Shown: piece after piece, positions 8,442 through 14,177 of the stretch
Position numbering within the stretch: position 1 is the first letter of the stretch
Layout: every line of letters starts with the position of its first letter
DNA from: CAVXXB01 sp963765585
GTDB taxonomy: Bacteria > Calditrichota > Calditrichia > JAJRVZ01
DNA: 14,177 bases
Direction: 5' to 3'
Assembly (NCBI GenBank): GCA_963765585.1
Contig: CAVXXB010000019.1
Span: 1 to 14,177 of the forward strand
Notes under the pieces: model-generated
What the model saw: the letters and a program-made list of their open reading frames with translations, nothing else
Database searches by the model: none
What the model was told of the DNA's origin: nothing
Made by a program: the position numbers and the translations under genes

Positions 8442-10340
8442 CTACCAATAATATCGCCAATCAAACGCGATTCGCACCCCCGCATACCATACCGGACGTA
8501 GATCCGGTGTCTGGGCACCCGCTGGGAGAATAGTGGACACACTGTGCGGAATATCAACACCAAAGTTTGCCTGAATTACAAGGCTTGAGCTTTGATCCAA
8601 TGAGAAAGTGCGAAATGGCCGGTACTCTAAAACCGGGAAATCGAATTGTGTCGATTCAAAATTAACAAGCATCGTTTCATTATCATTAACCGGAACCAAA
8701 ATGGCATCCTTTGTACTTCCTCCACCATAAAACGCGACACCGATTTCTCTACCTAAAATAAACTGGAAACGGCCTATGGCTGTTTCAATTCCGGCCTGCC
8801 AGGGGATCAAGCCTCCAAGTCCGGCCGAAACCGCCATATTCGCATAGGTTTCCGGAGATGCAATGAGCAATATTGGTGCCGTAATCAGCAAGTCAAGTGG
8901 CAACAGATAGAAAGGCATTCGCAGACGCGAATTAAAGGCCGTGCGTCCAGGTATTGCCGATGTAAATTGCCCCCCCTGCTCCAGATTGGGCGAACTGCCA
9001 AATTTCGTCGATGATGATGCATCTTGCCGCCAGCCAAATTCCAGAAAAACAAGCCCGTCACCACCGCCATGCATCACTCCTTCCAGCCCCAGGCCAATTC
9101 TTATGCCGGCATCAATACCGCCGGCTGCCCCCGGAGTATTTTGCGTGGGACCAAATCCGCCAGATATTCCATTACCGCGCACTGCAGAGACGACGCCAAT
9201 AAATGTACCTAATTCCGTTCTGAAACGTGGTAATTCTCCCAGACCGGTGGCCTGACCGGGAACCGGTGTCGTTATCAAAATTTCCGCACAGGGCCTTAGT
9301 ATTATACGGTCTACTTTACGTTCGGGCATATAGTTATTTTTACAGACATTAAAAGTGTCGGGTACGGCATCAACAGCAGCACCCGCAAAATTATAATCAA
9401 AAGTAAGCGCGCCCTTTGCTGCGGCAATTACTTGTTCTAAACTCTTTTGAACAGACATCGATGCTATCTCAGCATCTTGTTCACGCATGAACGCATCGCC
9501 TGTTAATATCATACGGCGTCCATCCCAGGTAGTGACGACCATTCCTTTTTCGTTATAATAATCATGGGTGCCTTTCCTTTGTGAGGCGTCCCCCCAGGTG
9601 CCCGCAGTATGCCCTGAGGCAAATGCATCCTCAAGAAAATGCAATGCAAATGCTTCATCTGCCAGGGCCGAACGTATTAAAGCCGTACGCTCTTCTGCGG
9701 ACAGAGACTCGGCGGAGTATTTCGCCGCTTTCTGCAGTGCACTGATGTGAAAATAGGTATACGCACCGAGTGCATTTAATTCGGCACCTCCTCTAAGGCA
9801 GGCCTTCAGATACTCCCGTATTTGTATATCCGCATCTGGCATCGCGAGTAAAAAATGAACATTATTGGATCCGGCTCTGGTGGCATACTGAGGATCTGCT
9901 CTTTGTAGTTTAATATCCGAATCACGCAATGCATTGACATGCTCATGACGGTTTTCTGAATTTGCCAGATCAATTTTTAACTGTGCAGCAATGTCGGCAA
10001 CTTCTAAGATCCATTCGGTATATAGAATATTTGAGAGCATGTTATCCGGCGAACATGAGTGGTCGCCGGAAATGGCCGGCCAGGCGGCAAAATCAAGTTT
10101 TTCCGGATCGATTGTTTGTAGTGAATCTATGATTGATTCAGTAAGCCGGTTTTCAAAACCAATCCGTGCTTCGGCCCAGAGTTTATCCAGTGAAGACCTA
10201 TTTTCCTGGTCCAGTTTTTGCACGCCTAGCAAGGTGATATCACGATGCTCCGGATAGATCCAGGCAAATGTGTTGCTGCATCCGATCAAAATCATGATAA
10301 ATATTATCTTTGATGCGGTTTTATTTACAAAATATTGCAT
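8442..10340 (-). CDS. S1/P1-nuclease/phospholipase C-like zinc domain joined to an outer-membrane beta-domain
   Basis: A 632-residue exported protein. The N-terminus has a hydrophobic signal. A lipobox-like LIGC ends at Cys21, but signal peptidase I cleavage after TFA (residue 26) would expose Trp27. In zinc-dependent phospholipase C and S1/P1 nucleases the mature N-terminal Trp is a zinc ligand. Further matches are His32 (YPEHRD), Asp93/His94 (SGDHS) and His162 (NNVHFLL). HFLEDAFASGH (His234, Asp238, His244) has exactly the HxxxDx5H spacing of those enzymes, followed by THDYYNE (His259). Residues from about 340 on are Gly-rich with alternating aromatic and polar residues and end in Trp, as outer-membrane beta-barrels do. 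The likely role is a surface- or periplasm-facing hydrolase of phospholipid or nucleic acid, anchored in the outer membrane; the substrate is not readable. The GAAGGGG Shine-Dalgarno is self-complementary with the bases next to the ATG. No close neighbour shares its function. Confidence 0.68.
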   Translation of the reverse strand: MQYFVNKTASKIIFIMILIGCSNTFAWIYPEHRDITLLGVQKLDQENRSSLDKLWAEARIGFENRLTESIIDSLQTIDPEKLDFAAWPAISGDHSCSPDNMLSNILYTEWILEVADIAAQLKIDLANSENRHEHVNALRDSDIKLQRADPQYATRAGSNNVHFLLAMPDADIQIREYLKACLRGGAELNALGAYTYFHISALQKAAKYSAESLSAEERTALIRSALADEAFALHFLEDAFASGHTAGTWGDASQRKGTHDYYNEKGMVVTTWDGRRMILTGDAFMREQDAEIASMSVQKSLEQVIAAAKGALTFDYNFAGAAVDAVPDTFNVCKNNYMPERKVDRIILRPCAEILITTPVPGQATGLGELPRFRTELGTFIGVVSAVRGNGISGGFGPTQNTPGAAGGIDAGIRIGLGLEGVMHGGGDGLVFLEFGWRQDASSSTKFGSSPNLEQGGQFTSAIPGRTAFNSRLRMPFYLLPLDLLITAPILLIASPETYANMAVSAGLGGLIPWQAGIETAIGRFQFILGREIGVAFYGGGSTKDAILVPVNDNETMLVNFESTQFDFPVLEYRPFRTFSLDQSSSLVIQANFGVDIPHSVSTILPAGAQTPDLRPVWYAGVRIAFDWRYYW

Positions 10341-10341
10341 G

Positions 10342-10355
10342 AGAAGGCCCCTTCT
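10342..10355 (-). promoter_or_regulatory. Ribosome binding site inside a hairpin
   Basis: On the minus strand AGAAGGGGCCTTCT lies directly before the ATG at 10340. The Shine-Dalgarno AGAAGG(GG) is complementary to the CCTTCT that follows. A 5-6 bp stem would mask it, which could limit translation of the zinc-domain/barrel protein. Confidence 0.4.
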
Positions 10356-10425
10356 TTAATCAGGTTACCAAAAAAATGTATAATGCCCAAGCCCGAATGT
10401 CAAATGAATGTCCAAAAAAAAATGC

Positions 10426-10464
10426 CTTCGTGCTCTTCGTGAAATCTTCGTGTTATTCGTGAAA
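10426..10464. repeat. TTCGTG-type degenerate tandem repeat
   Basis: Four TTCGTG units with 3-6 base spacers (CTTCGTGCTCTTCGTG, then CTTCGTGTTATTCGTG) lie just after the stop of the carbonic anhydrase gene. This TTCGTG-N-TTCGTG pattern recurs in intergenic DNA of many bacteria and has no settled function. The remaining spacer (10356-10425) shows nothing coding. Confidence 0.65.
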
Positions 10465-10472
10465 CTGAGAAA

Positions 10473-11099
10473 TTACGTCTGCCTGTATATATCCATAACA
10501 CTTTCCATCACTTTTCTAAAGTCGATTTGCAAATCAATCAGTTTGCCCGAATGAATATCAAACACCCACCCATGAACTGCAATTTTGCGTTCCCGGTACG
10601 CCCGTTGAACATCTGCTGTCTTTATCACATTGAAACATTGTTCCTGCACATTTAACTCAACCAGCCTTTTATATTTCTTTTCCTCATCAATAATACTATT
10701 TAATTCATCTTTGTGCAGGCGATACACATCCCGAATATTTCTTAGCCAGGCATTTACAATCCCAAGATTTGTCGGTTCCATGGCTGCCTTTACCCCTGCG
10801 CAATAATAATGTCCGCATACAACGATATGATCGACTTTTAACTGGCGTACGGAATAATCAATTACCGATAAAACATTCAGATCTGTGTTAGGAACCATAT
10901 TGGCAATATTACGATGAACGAATACCTCGCCTGGTTGTACTCCCATTAATTCCTCGGCAGTAACCCGGCTGTCCGAACACCCGATATAAAGTATACCCGG
11001 ATCCTGTCCCTTCGAAAGATTCTTAAAATAATCCGCATCAAGGTTTAATTTCTGCTGCACCCAGCGGCTGTTGTTTTTAAATATTTGTTGAATATCCAT
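10473..11099 (-). CDS. can: Beta-class carbonic anhydrase
   Basis: Catalyses reversible hydration of CO2 to bicarbonate in the cytoplasm. The 208-residue protein is complete and close to the usual bacterial length. Zinc ligands are visible as Cys41 (in CSDSR, with the Asp43/Arg45 catalytic dyad) and His97/Cys100 in CGHYYCAG. HRNIAN (62-67) and the NAWLRNIRDV helix are also family signatures. The ATG at 11099 comes two bases after the stop of the YihY-family gene, whose last codons provide an AGAAGAG Shine-Dalgarno, so the two are likely translated from one message and perhaps coupled. There is no signal peptide. Bicarbonate supply for biosynthesis or pH balance are the usual roles. Nothing here points to carboxysomes or cyanate use. 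Confidence 0.95.
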   Translation of the reverse strand: MDIQQIFKNNSRWVQQKLNLDADYFKNLSKGQDPGILYIGCSDSRVTAEELMGVQPGEVFVHRNIANMVPNTDLNVLSVIDYSVRQLKVDHIVVCGHYYCAGVKAAMEPTNLGIVNAWLRNIRDVYRLHKDELNSIIDEEKKYKRLVELNVQEQCFNVIKTADVQRAYRERKIAVHGWVFDIHSGKLIDLQIDFRKVMESVMDIYRQT

Positions 11100-11101
11100 A
11101 T

Positions 11102-12099
11102 TTAGCTCTTCTGTTTAAGATCGTGTAAAAATAATTCACGCTCTATCAGCGGTTTATCTGATTCGGCGTTCCTCATTTGTTTAGTAACTTTTACAATTTC
11201 TAAAACATTCTCACTCATTATTAAAGGTTCATCGGACATTTTTCGCCTGATTACCTGAATCAATTCGGCACCAAAAAAGAAAATCAAACTTGAATAATAA
11301 ATCCAGAGCAGCAGAACGACCAAAGATCCGGTCGCACCATATACAGACGAATAACTTGCTTGGCTCAAATAAAAATCAATCATAATTATGCCAAATTTAA
11401 ACAGGAACGTTGTAATAATAGCACCGAGAAACGAATATTTCCACATTGTTTTTACACTTGGAAGAAACTTATAGGTTATTGTAAAAAGTATGGTAACAAT
11501 AACAAACGACAGTAACTTGTCTAATAAGCCAGCAGCCATTTGATATCGCTAAAATAATTGTTCAGAATATCATCAGCAAAATTTAGCAAGATACCGGCCA
11601 TTAATGAAAATATGAATAGCAAACCGACCAACACCAATATTAAAATTGAAAACATTCTGCCTTTAAAAAATTCTGTGATACCTTTTCCAGGCTTAACTTC
11701 AATGCCCCAGATACTATTCAAAGAACTTCTGATCTCAACAAATACTGTGAGTGAGGTCCATATAAAAAAAATCAATCCAATTATAATGGGAAATATTCTG
11801 GATTCAGGCACATAAACATTTAAAATAATAGACTGAATTAATTCTGCCGCCGGCAATCCAACATAATCAGAGACACCGGTTATTAATTGTCCCGTAGCCG
11901 CTTTTTGTCCAAATATTAATCCGGCAACACTGGTCACAATTATAATTACCGGGACAAGAGATATTATTGAATAAAAAGATAACGCCGCCGCCATCGTAAA
12001 GGCTTTATCGTCGATCCATTCATTAAATGTTGTGACAATTATATCACGTATGTCTATAATGTTCTTTTTAAGGACCATGTTCAAATTGAAATTTTTCAT
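11102..12099 (-). CDS. YihY/BrkB-family inner membrane protein (one frameshift)
   Basis: A multi-spanning membrane protein of the YihY/BrkB (UPF0761) family, once annotated as ribonuclease BN. Its function is not firmly established. The N-terminal part has the conserved FTMAAALSFYSIISLVPVIII segment, and the C-terminal part has YGATGSLVVLLLWIYYSSLIFFFGAE. The first frame stops at 11521 after DIKWLLAY. The remainder continues in another frame as GLLDKLLSFVIVTILFTITY. A single missing base, most simply G in the GG at about 11533-11534, restores about 332 residues with no gap in the family pattern. The likely Shine-Dalgarno GAGAGA (complement of 12109-12114) belongs to an intergenic repeat. The gene is followed two bases later by the carbonic anhydrase gene. 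A possible promoter with a perfect TTGACA lies near 12297-12322. Confidence 0.87.
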
Positions 12100-12108
12100 G
12101 AATAATTG

Positions 12109-12240
12109 TCTCTCACAAAGACGCAGAGACGCTAAGAATTAGAGATTTGAGAATTGAAATTGGTAATTAGTAATTGCTCTGGCCAATTGCCAACAGCCAG
12201 CTGTTCATTTCTCATCTCTCAATTCTAACTTCAAATTGTT
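12109..12240. repeat. Composite palindromic repeat, copy 1
   Basis: The left half, TCTCTCACAAAGACGC onward, runs into AATTAGAGATT (12109-12147). The right half returns as TTTCTCATCTCTCAATTCTAA (about 12207-12227). The core holds GGCCAATTGCC and CAGCCAGCTG-like short palindromes (12181-12203). The first 39 bases match the copy at 13208-13246 at 33 of 39 positions. It abuts the start of the YihY-family gene and supplies its likely ribosome binding site. Confidence 0.7.
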
Positions 12241-12296
12241 TAATCTAGGTCGAAACATCATCATATTTCCCGCACAGGCAGGAAAATACTGATCAA

Positions 12297-12322
12297 GTTA
12301 TACAAATGACACATTGTGTCAA
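12297..12322 (-). promoter_or_regulatory. Palindrome over a possible promoter of the YihY/carbonic anhydrase operon
   Basis: TGACACA-T-TGTGTCA (12307-12321) is a perfect 7-base inverted repeat around one base. On the minus strand it overlaps a consensus TTGACA (complement of 12317-12322) with TATAAC (complement of 12297-12302) downstream. The spacer is 14 bases, shorter than the optimum of about 17, so the promoter call is tentative. The palindrome has the form of a dimeric repressor site. It could also affect the divergent DUF134 gene. Confidence 0.35.
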
Positions 12323-12437
12323 ATATCATTTTCATCAGAAAATACCAGTTCATATGTAACTATGCAATATCTGTTTTAGCGGTTATTTTTCTGGAATTAT
12401 CTTTTTTCATATCGATATTTTTCATCTTAAATTAATT

Positions 12438-12466
12438 TTGCATAATGAACTTATGTTCATTATATT
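12438..12466 (+). promoter_or_regulatory. Promoter of the DUF134 regulator gene
   Basis: TTGCAT (12438-12443) and TATATT (12461-12466) are spaced by exactly 17 bases. The start site would fall near 12473, about 35 bases before the ATG. The first operator palindrome lies across the space between the two elements, which supports both calls. Confidence 0.6.
12442..12463. promoter_or_regulatory. Operator 1: perfect inverted repeat over the promoter
   Basis: ATAATGAAC-TTAT-GTTCATTAT is a perfect 9-base inverted repeat around four bases. It contains the half-site pair TGAAC-N4-GTTCA, shared with operator 2. It overlaps both the -35 and -10 elements, so a bound protein would block RNA polymerase. 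The DUF134 HTH protein encoded next is the obvious candidate (inference: autorepression). Confidence 0.65.
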
Positions 12467-12478
12467 AAAAACATTAAT

Positions 12479-12492
12479 TGAACATATGTTCA
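12479..12492. promoter_or_regulatory. Operator 2: TGAACATATGTTCA palindrome
   Basis: A perfect 14-base palindrome with the same TGAAC-N4-GTTCA half-sites as operator 1. Its centre lies 33 bases downstream, about three helical turns, which places both sites on the same DNA face. It lies between the expected transcript start and the Shine-Dalgarno GGAG (12499-12502) of the DUF134 gene. Confidence 0.65.
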
Positions 12493-12507
12493 TAATGTGG
12501 AGAATAT

Positions 12508-13185
12508 ATGAGAGAACCATATCGTAAAAGACGCATTCATCAACCTCCTGGTTTTAAAAACTTTAAGCCCATTGGAATCCCACGGAACAAACTTAAGTCA
12601 ATCACCCTTACCGTAGATGAATATGAAGCAATGCGTCTTGCTGATTATCTGGGTTTAGAACATCTTGAGGCATCTGAAAAAATGGCGATTTCACGGCCAA
12701 CTTTTACCCGGGTTATCGAAAAGGCGCGGCATAAGATCGCCCGGGCAATTGTGGATGGAATGGAATTGGTCGTTGAGGGTGGTAATATTGAATTTGCCAA
12801 TACCTTACATCATTGCCGGGACTGCGGTGAGGAACAAGTGAAACCATATCATGAATATACAGCCGACTGCCCTGAATGTGGTTCAGATAACGTAGAAGAC
12901 ATAGCTGGTAAATTTATTGGTCAGGAAAATTCTGACAAAAAAAAGGAGGATACAGAAAACATGAATGCTTCTAGCAGTAAAGAAACACATGGAGGGGGAC
13001 CGGGTCTGGGTCACGGTGGCGGTCATGGCCGAAATAAGGGCGGGGCATTTGGTACCGGTGGATTTTGTGTTTGTGCAAAATGTGGTGAAAAAGTACCCCA
13101 TCAACAAGGTGTAAAATGTACCACGGTAAAATGTCCCCAATGCGGACATGCCATGGTTAGAGAAGAATTACTTAAGAAGGAGTAA
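12508..13185 (+). CDS. DUF134 (UPF0251) HTH regulator, read as fused to a Cys-rich zinc ribbon
   Basis: Residues 1-95 are a DUF134 helix-turn-helix protein: KPIGIPRNKLKSITLTVDEYEAMRLAD, then the HTH at about 50-80 (ASEKMAISRPTFTRVIEKA), closing with LVVEGGN. Cys103/Cys106 and Cys121/Cys124 form a first zinc ribbon or metal site. After a Lys-rich linker, residues 152-225 hold a Gly/His-rich stretch and a second Cys cluster (187, 189, 192, 204, 209, 212). DUF134 proteins commonly lie beside NifX-like and Mrp-type cofactor genes of anaerobes, and a NifX-like gene follows here. DUF134 proteins usually end after the first ribbon, so 225 residues is long. The join lies at an A8 run (12937-12944). 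With seven A's the first gene would stop at 12962-12964, overlapping ATG 12961 as ATGA. The start has GGAG five bases upstream. Likely role: transcription factor sensing a metal or iron-sulfur state (inference). Confidence 0.85.
   Translation: MREPYRKRRIHQPPGFKNFKPIGIPRNKLKSITLTVDEYEAMRLADYLGLEHLEASEKMAISRPTFTRVIEKARHKIARAIVDGMELVVEGGNIEFANTLHHCRDCGEEQVKPYHEYTADCPECGSDNVEDIAGKFIGQENSDKKKEDTENMNASSSKETHGGGPGLGHGGGHGRNKGGAFGTGGFCVCAKCGEKVPHQQGVKCTTVKCPQCGHAMVREELLKKE
12961..13185 (+). CDS. Possible independent small Cys-rich zinc-ribbon protein (75 residues)
   Basis: This is in frame with the preceding regulator as read, but has its own start: ATG 12961 with AAGGAGG at 12943-12949, 11 bases upstream. 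The product is Gly/His-rich (GGGPGLGHGGGHGRNKGG), then CVCAKCGEKVPHQQGVKC with KCPQCG, a CxCxxC...CxxxxCPxC pattern. I recall this as a stand-alone small protein near cofactor-assembly genes in anaerobes. Either internal initiation gives it alongside the fusion, or an A-run indel hides a true gene boundary. Function unknown; metal or iron-sulfur binding is likely from the cysteines. Confidence 0.5.
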   Translation: MNASSSKETHGGGPGLGHGGGHGRNKGGAFGTGGFCVCAKCGEKVPHQQGVKCTTVKCPQCGHAMVREELLKKE

Positions 13186-13207
13186 TTACTCTACCCTGGA
13201 TAATCCA

Positions 13208-13394
13208 TCTCTCGCAGATACGCTGAGACGCGGAGAATTAGAGATTAGGAATTAGGAAATAGGAATTGGATTGAACAGATTGTATTTTATAGATTTCCCA
13301 GTTCCCAGTTCCCAGTTCCAAATTACAAATAACCAGAATTACGAATTACCAGTTCCAAATCTCTATTTTCTAATTATTTCTCCTGCGGTTTTCA
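13208..13394. repeat. Composite palindromic repeat, copy 2
   Basis: It opens with TCTCTCGCAGATACGCTGAG, then GAATTAGAGATTAGGAATT. It closes with the rough reverse complement AATCTCTATTTTCTAATT and CTCCTGCGG (about 13358-13387). The core includes three CCCAGTT heptamers and ACCAGAATTACGAATTACCAG. The outer 39 bases match copy 1 at 12109 (33 of 39), showing a dispersed family. No coding sequence is seen. Confidence 0.7.
13297..13319. repeat. CCCAGTT heptamer tandem repeat
   Basis: Three exact CCCAGTT units (13297-13317) are followed by CC. This is a short tandemly repeated heptamer within the core of copy 2 of the composite repeat, with degenerate ACCAGTTCC echoes to about 13356. It is too short and unspaced to be a CRISPR array. 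Confidence 0.75.
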
Positions 13395-13475
13395 AAGGAA
13401 CTAATAATAACCAAACTAACTATGAGGCAGTGGAAAAAGTTCTATGAAAAAATGAAAAACAGGATTAAAAGATAA

Positions 13476-13803
13476 AACCACAGAGCACTCAGAGGAAAAC
13501 TCTGAGACCTCTAAAAGAACATCCTTTAAGAGATATTACTGAAAAAATAATTTCATGTGTCCCGGTTTATCGGGAAAGTTCACTCATTACTTGGGCCAGG
13601 TCTGTTAAAATATTCATATTGCCCAGGTGCTAACTTACCTGAGAGCAGAAAATCTAAAAGTCGGATTGTTGATCAATTTTAATTTTGACAAATTAAAAGA
13701 AGGAATAAAGAGAGTTGTCTTATAAGAGATCACAGAGGGGAGATGATTAGAAATAGCATTAACATAAATAATATTAATAATTTACTCGGTGTACTCTGTG
13801 GTT
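13476..13803. repeat. 328-base element bounded by AACCACAGAG inverted repeats
   Basis: AACCACAGAG (13476-13485) is the exact reverse complement of CTCTGTGGTT (13794-13803), and similarity continues inward for about nine bases. A further CACAGAG lies at 13731-13737. A perfect 7-bp hairpin, CTCAGAG-GAAAA-CTCTGAG, occupies 13488-13506. The interior carries the GxxExxY pseudogene. No clear target duplication flanks the ends and no transposase is present. Confidence 0.6.
13511..13725 (+). pseudogene. GxxExxY family protein remnant
   Basis: Three fragments of one small-protein family are seen. LKEHPLRDITEKIISC (13511-13558) matches the N-terminal helix. GKVHSLLGPGLL (about 13572-13607) matches the VH-x-LGPGLLE region, shifted by one frame. 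IHIAQVLTYLRAENLKVGLL with INFNFDKLKEGIKRVVL (13612-13725, ending TAA) is the complete family C-terminus. The middle of the protein, some 70-80 residues including the GxxExxY motif itself, is missing, so this cannot be mended by single-base correction. A short CCCG-N6-CGGG palindrome sits between fragments one and two. No start codon or Shine-Dalgarno is evident. The family's function is not established. Recognition is from memory of the family pattern. Confidence 0.75.
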
Positions 13804-13842
13804 ATTTTTTACACTACCAACTATGATAGAAGGAGAATAGAA

Positions 13843-14177
13843 ATGAAAAAAATCTTTGCGATACCCATGGAAAGTGGAAAACTGTGTGCCCATTTCGGGC
13901 ATTGTGAAAAATTTGCGATTGTAGAGACAATGGACAATAAAGTGACAAAAGAAGACCTAATCGATCCACCGGTTCACCAACCGGGTGTGTACCAGATTTC
14001 TTGCCCAACAGGGGGTTCATGTAATACTTTCCGGCGGAATGGGCCAGCGGGCCCTAAATCTTTTTGCTCAAAACGACATAGAGGTATGCATGGGTGTCGC
14101 GGCAGAAACGCCTGCAAAACTGGTCGAACAATATTTAGATAAGCAACTAAAAGCAGGGATAATCTTTGTGATCATTA
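13843..14177 (+). CDS. NifX/NifB-family cofactor-binding protein (frameshifted; runs to window edge)
   Basis: A small cytoplasmic protein of the dinitrogenase iron-molybdenum cofactor-binding family (NifX, NafY, VnfX and orange-protein relatives). Such proteins bind or carry metal clusters. The start is ATG 13843 after AGGAGA (13831-13836); an upstream in-frame ATG at 13789 lies in repeat DNA and is rejected. Frame one gives MKKIFAIPMESGKLCAHFGH and CEKFAIVE, ending PPVHQPGVY. The next frame carries FLAQQGVHVILSGGMGQRAL and NLFAQNDIEVCMGVAAETPAKLVEQYL. A third frame gives AGDNLCDH at the very end, followed by TA of a stop. Adding one C near 13992 and one T near 13999 gives VYPDFLAQQG; adding one G near 14150 gives KAGDNLCDH. 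This yields about 112 residues, normal for the family. All three changes lie in short homopolymers. Context with DUF134 supports a metal-cluster role; there is no evidence of nitrogenase here. Confidence 0.85.

Noticed and set aside
8941..9255. Plus-strand open frames opposite the 632-residue gene
   Set aside because: Proline/arginine-rich composition typical of the antisense of a GC-richer gene. No Shine-Dalgarno or family resemblance.
11102..11539. A separate short membrane protein gene
   Set aside because: It is the C-terminal half of the YihY-family protein; the two frames join at about 11533 with one base restored.
13297..13356. CRISPR-like array
   Set aside because: Units are seven bases, contiguous and degenerate, with no spacers of regular length.
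13488..13506. Intrinsic terminator
   Set aside because: The CTCAGAG hairpin has a stable stem but no following T-run, and it belongs to the CACAGAG repeat element.
13789..13842. ATG 13789 as the start of the NifX-like gene
   Set aside because: The extra 18 residues derive from the inverted repeat CTCTGTGGTT and its flank. ATG 13843 has AGGAGA at proper spacing and matches the family N-terminus.

Overview
The window looks like a chromosomal segment of a Gram-negative, probably anaerobic bacterium. It is moderately AT-rich. It has a three-part envelope-spanning efflux system, lipoprotein and outer-membrane-type C-termini, and abundant short palindromic intergenic repeats. Taken with the DUF134 and NifX-like pair, this suggests a member of the FCB-like phyla (Marinimicrobia/Calditrichota-type). 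That placement is inference; no marker gene is present to settle it.

Layout. (1) 272-6807, plus strand: a heavy-metal-type RND efflux operon. It holds a small His-rich exported protein, a TolC/CusC-type outer membrane channel, a CusB-type lipoprotein adaptor and a CusA-type pump. (2) 7147-10340, minus strand: a secreted two-lobed aspartyl protease-like protein, and a 632-residue protein joining an S1/P1-nuclease or phospholipase C-like zinc domain to a likely outer-membrane beta-domain. (3) 10473-12099, minus strand: a YihY/BrkB membrane protein and a beta-carbonic anhydrase in one operon. (4) 12508-end, plus strand: a DUF134 regulator with its own promoter and twin palindromic operators, a Cys-rich zinc-ribbon protein fused to it or overlapping it, a decayed GxxExxY gene inside inverted repeats, and a NifX/NifB-type cofactor-binding protein running off the window.

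Reading integrity. The channel, adaptor, YihY, protease-like and NifX-like genes each fall into two or three reading frames that continue the same family without loss of conserved sequence. Most breaks can be mended by one base in a short homopolymer. I therefore annotate each as one gene with an indel. The pattern looks more like base-calling or assembly error than decay. The GxxExxY remnant is different: it lacks the middle of the protein and is a true pseudogene. An A8 run in the DUF134 gene may also be an indel, artificially fusing two overlapping genes.

Spacers carry several families of degenerate palindromic repeats (AATTAGAGATTAG, TTTGCGG, TTCGTG, CACAGAG and GGCACTCGG types). Some are large nested inverted repeats. 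They supply the stop codon of the pump gene and the likely ribosome binding site of the YihY gene. No tRNA, rRNA, CRISPR array, transposase or convincing intrinsic terminator was seen.
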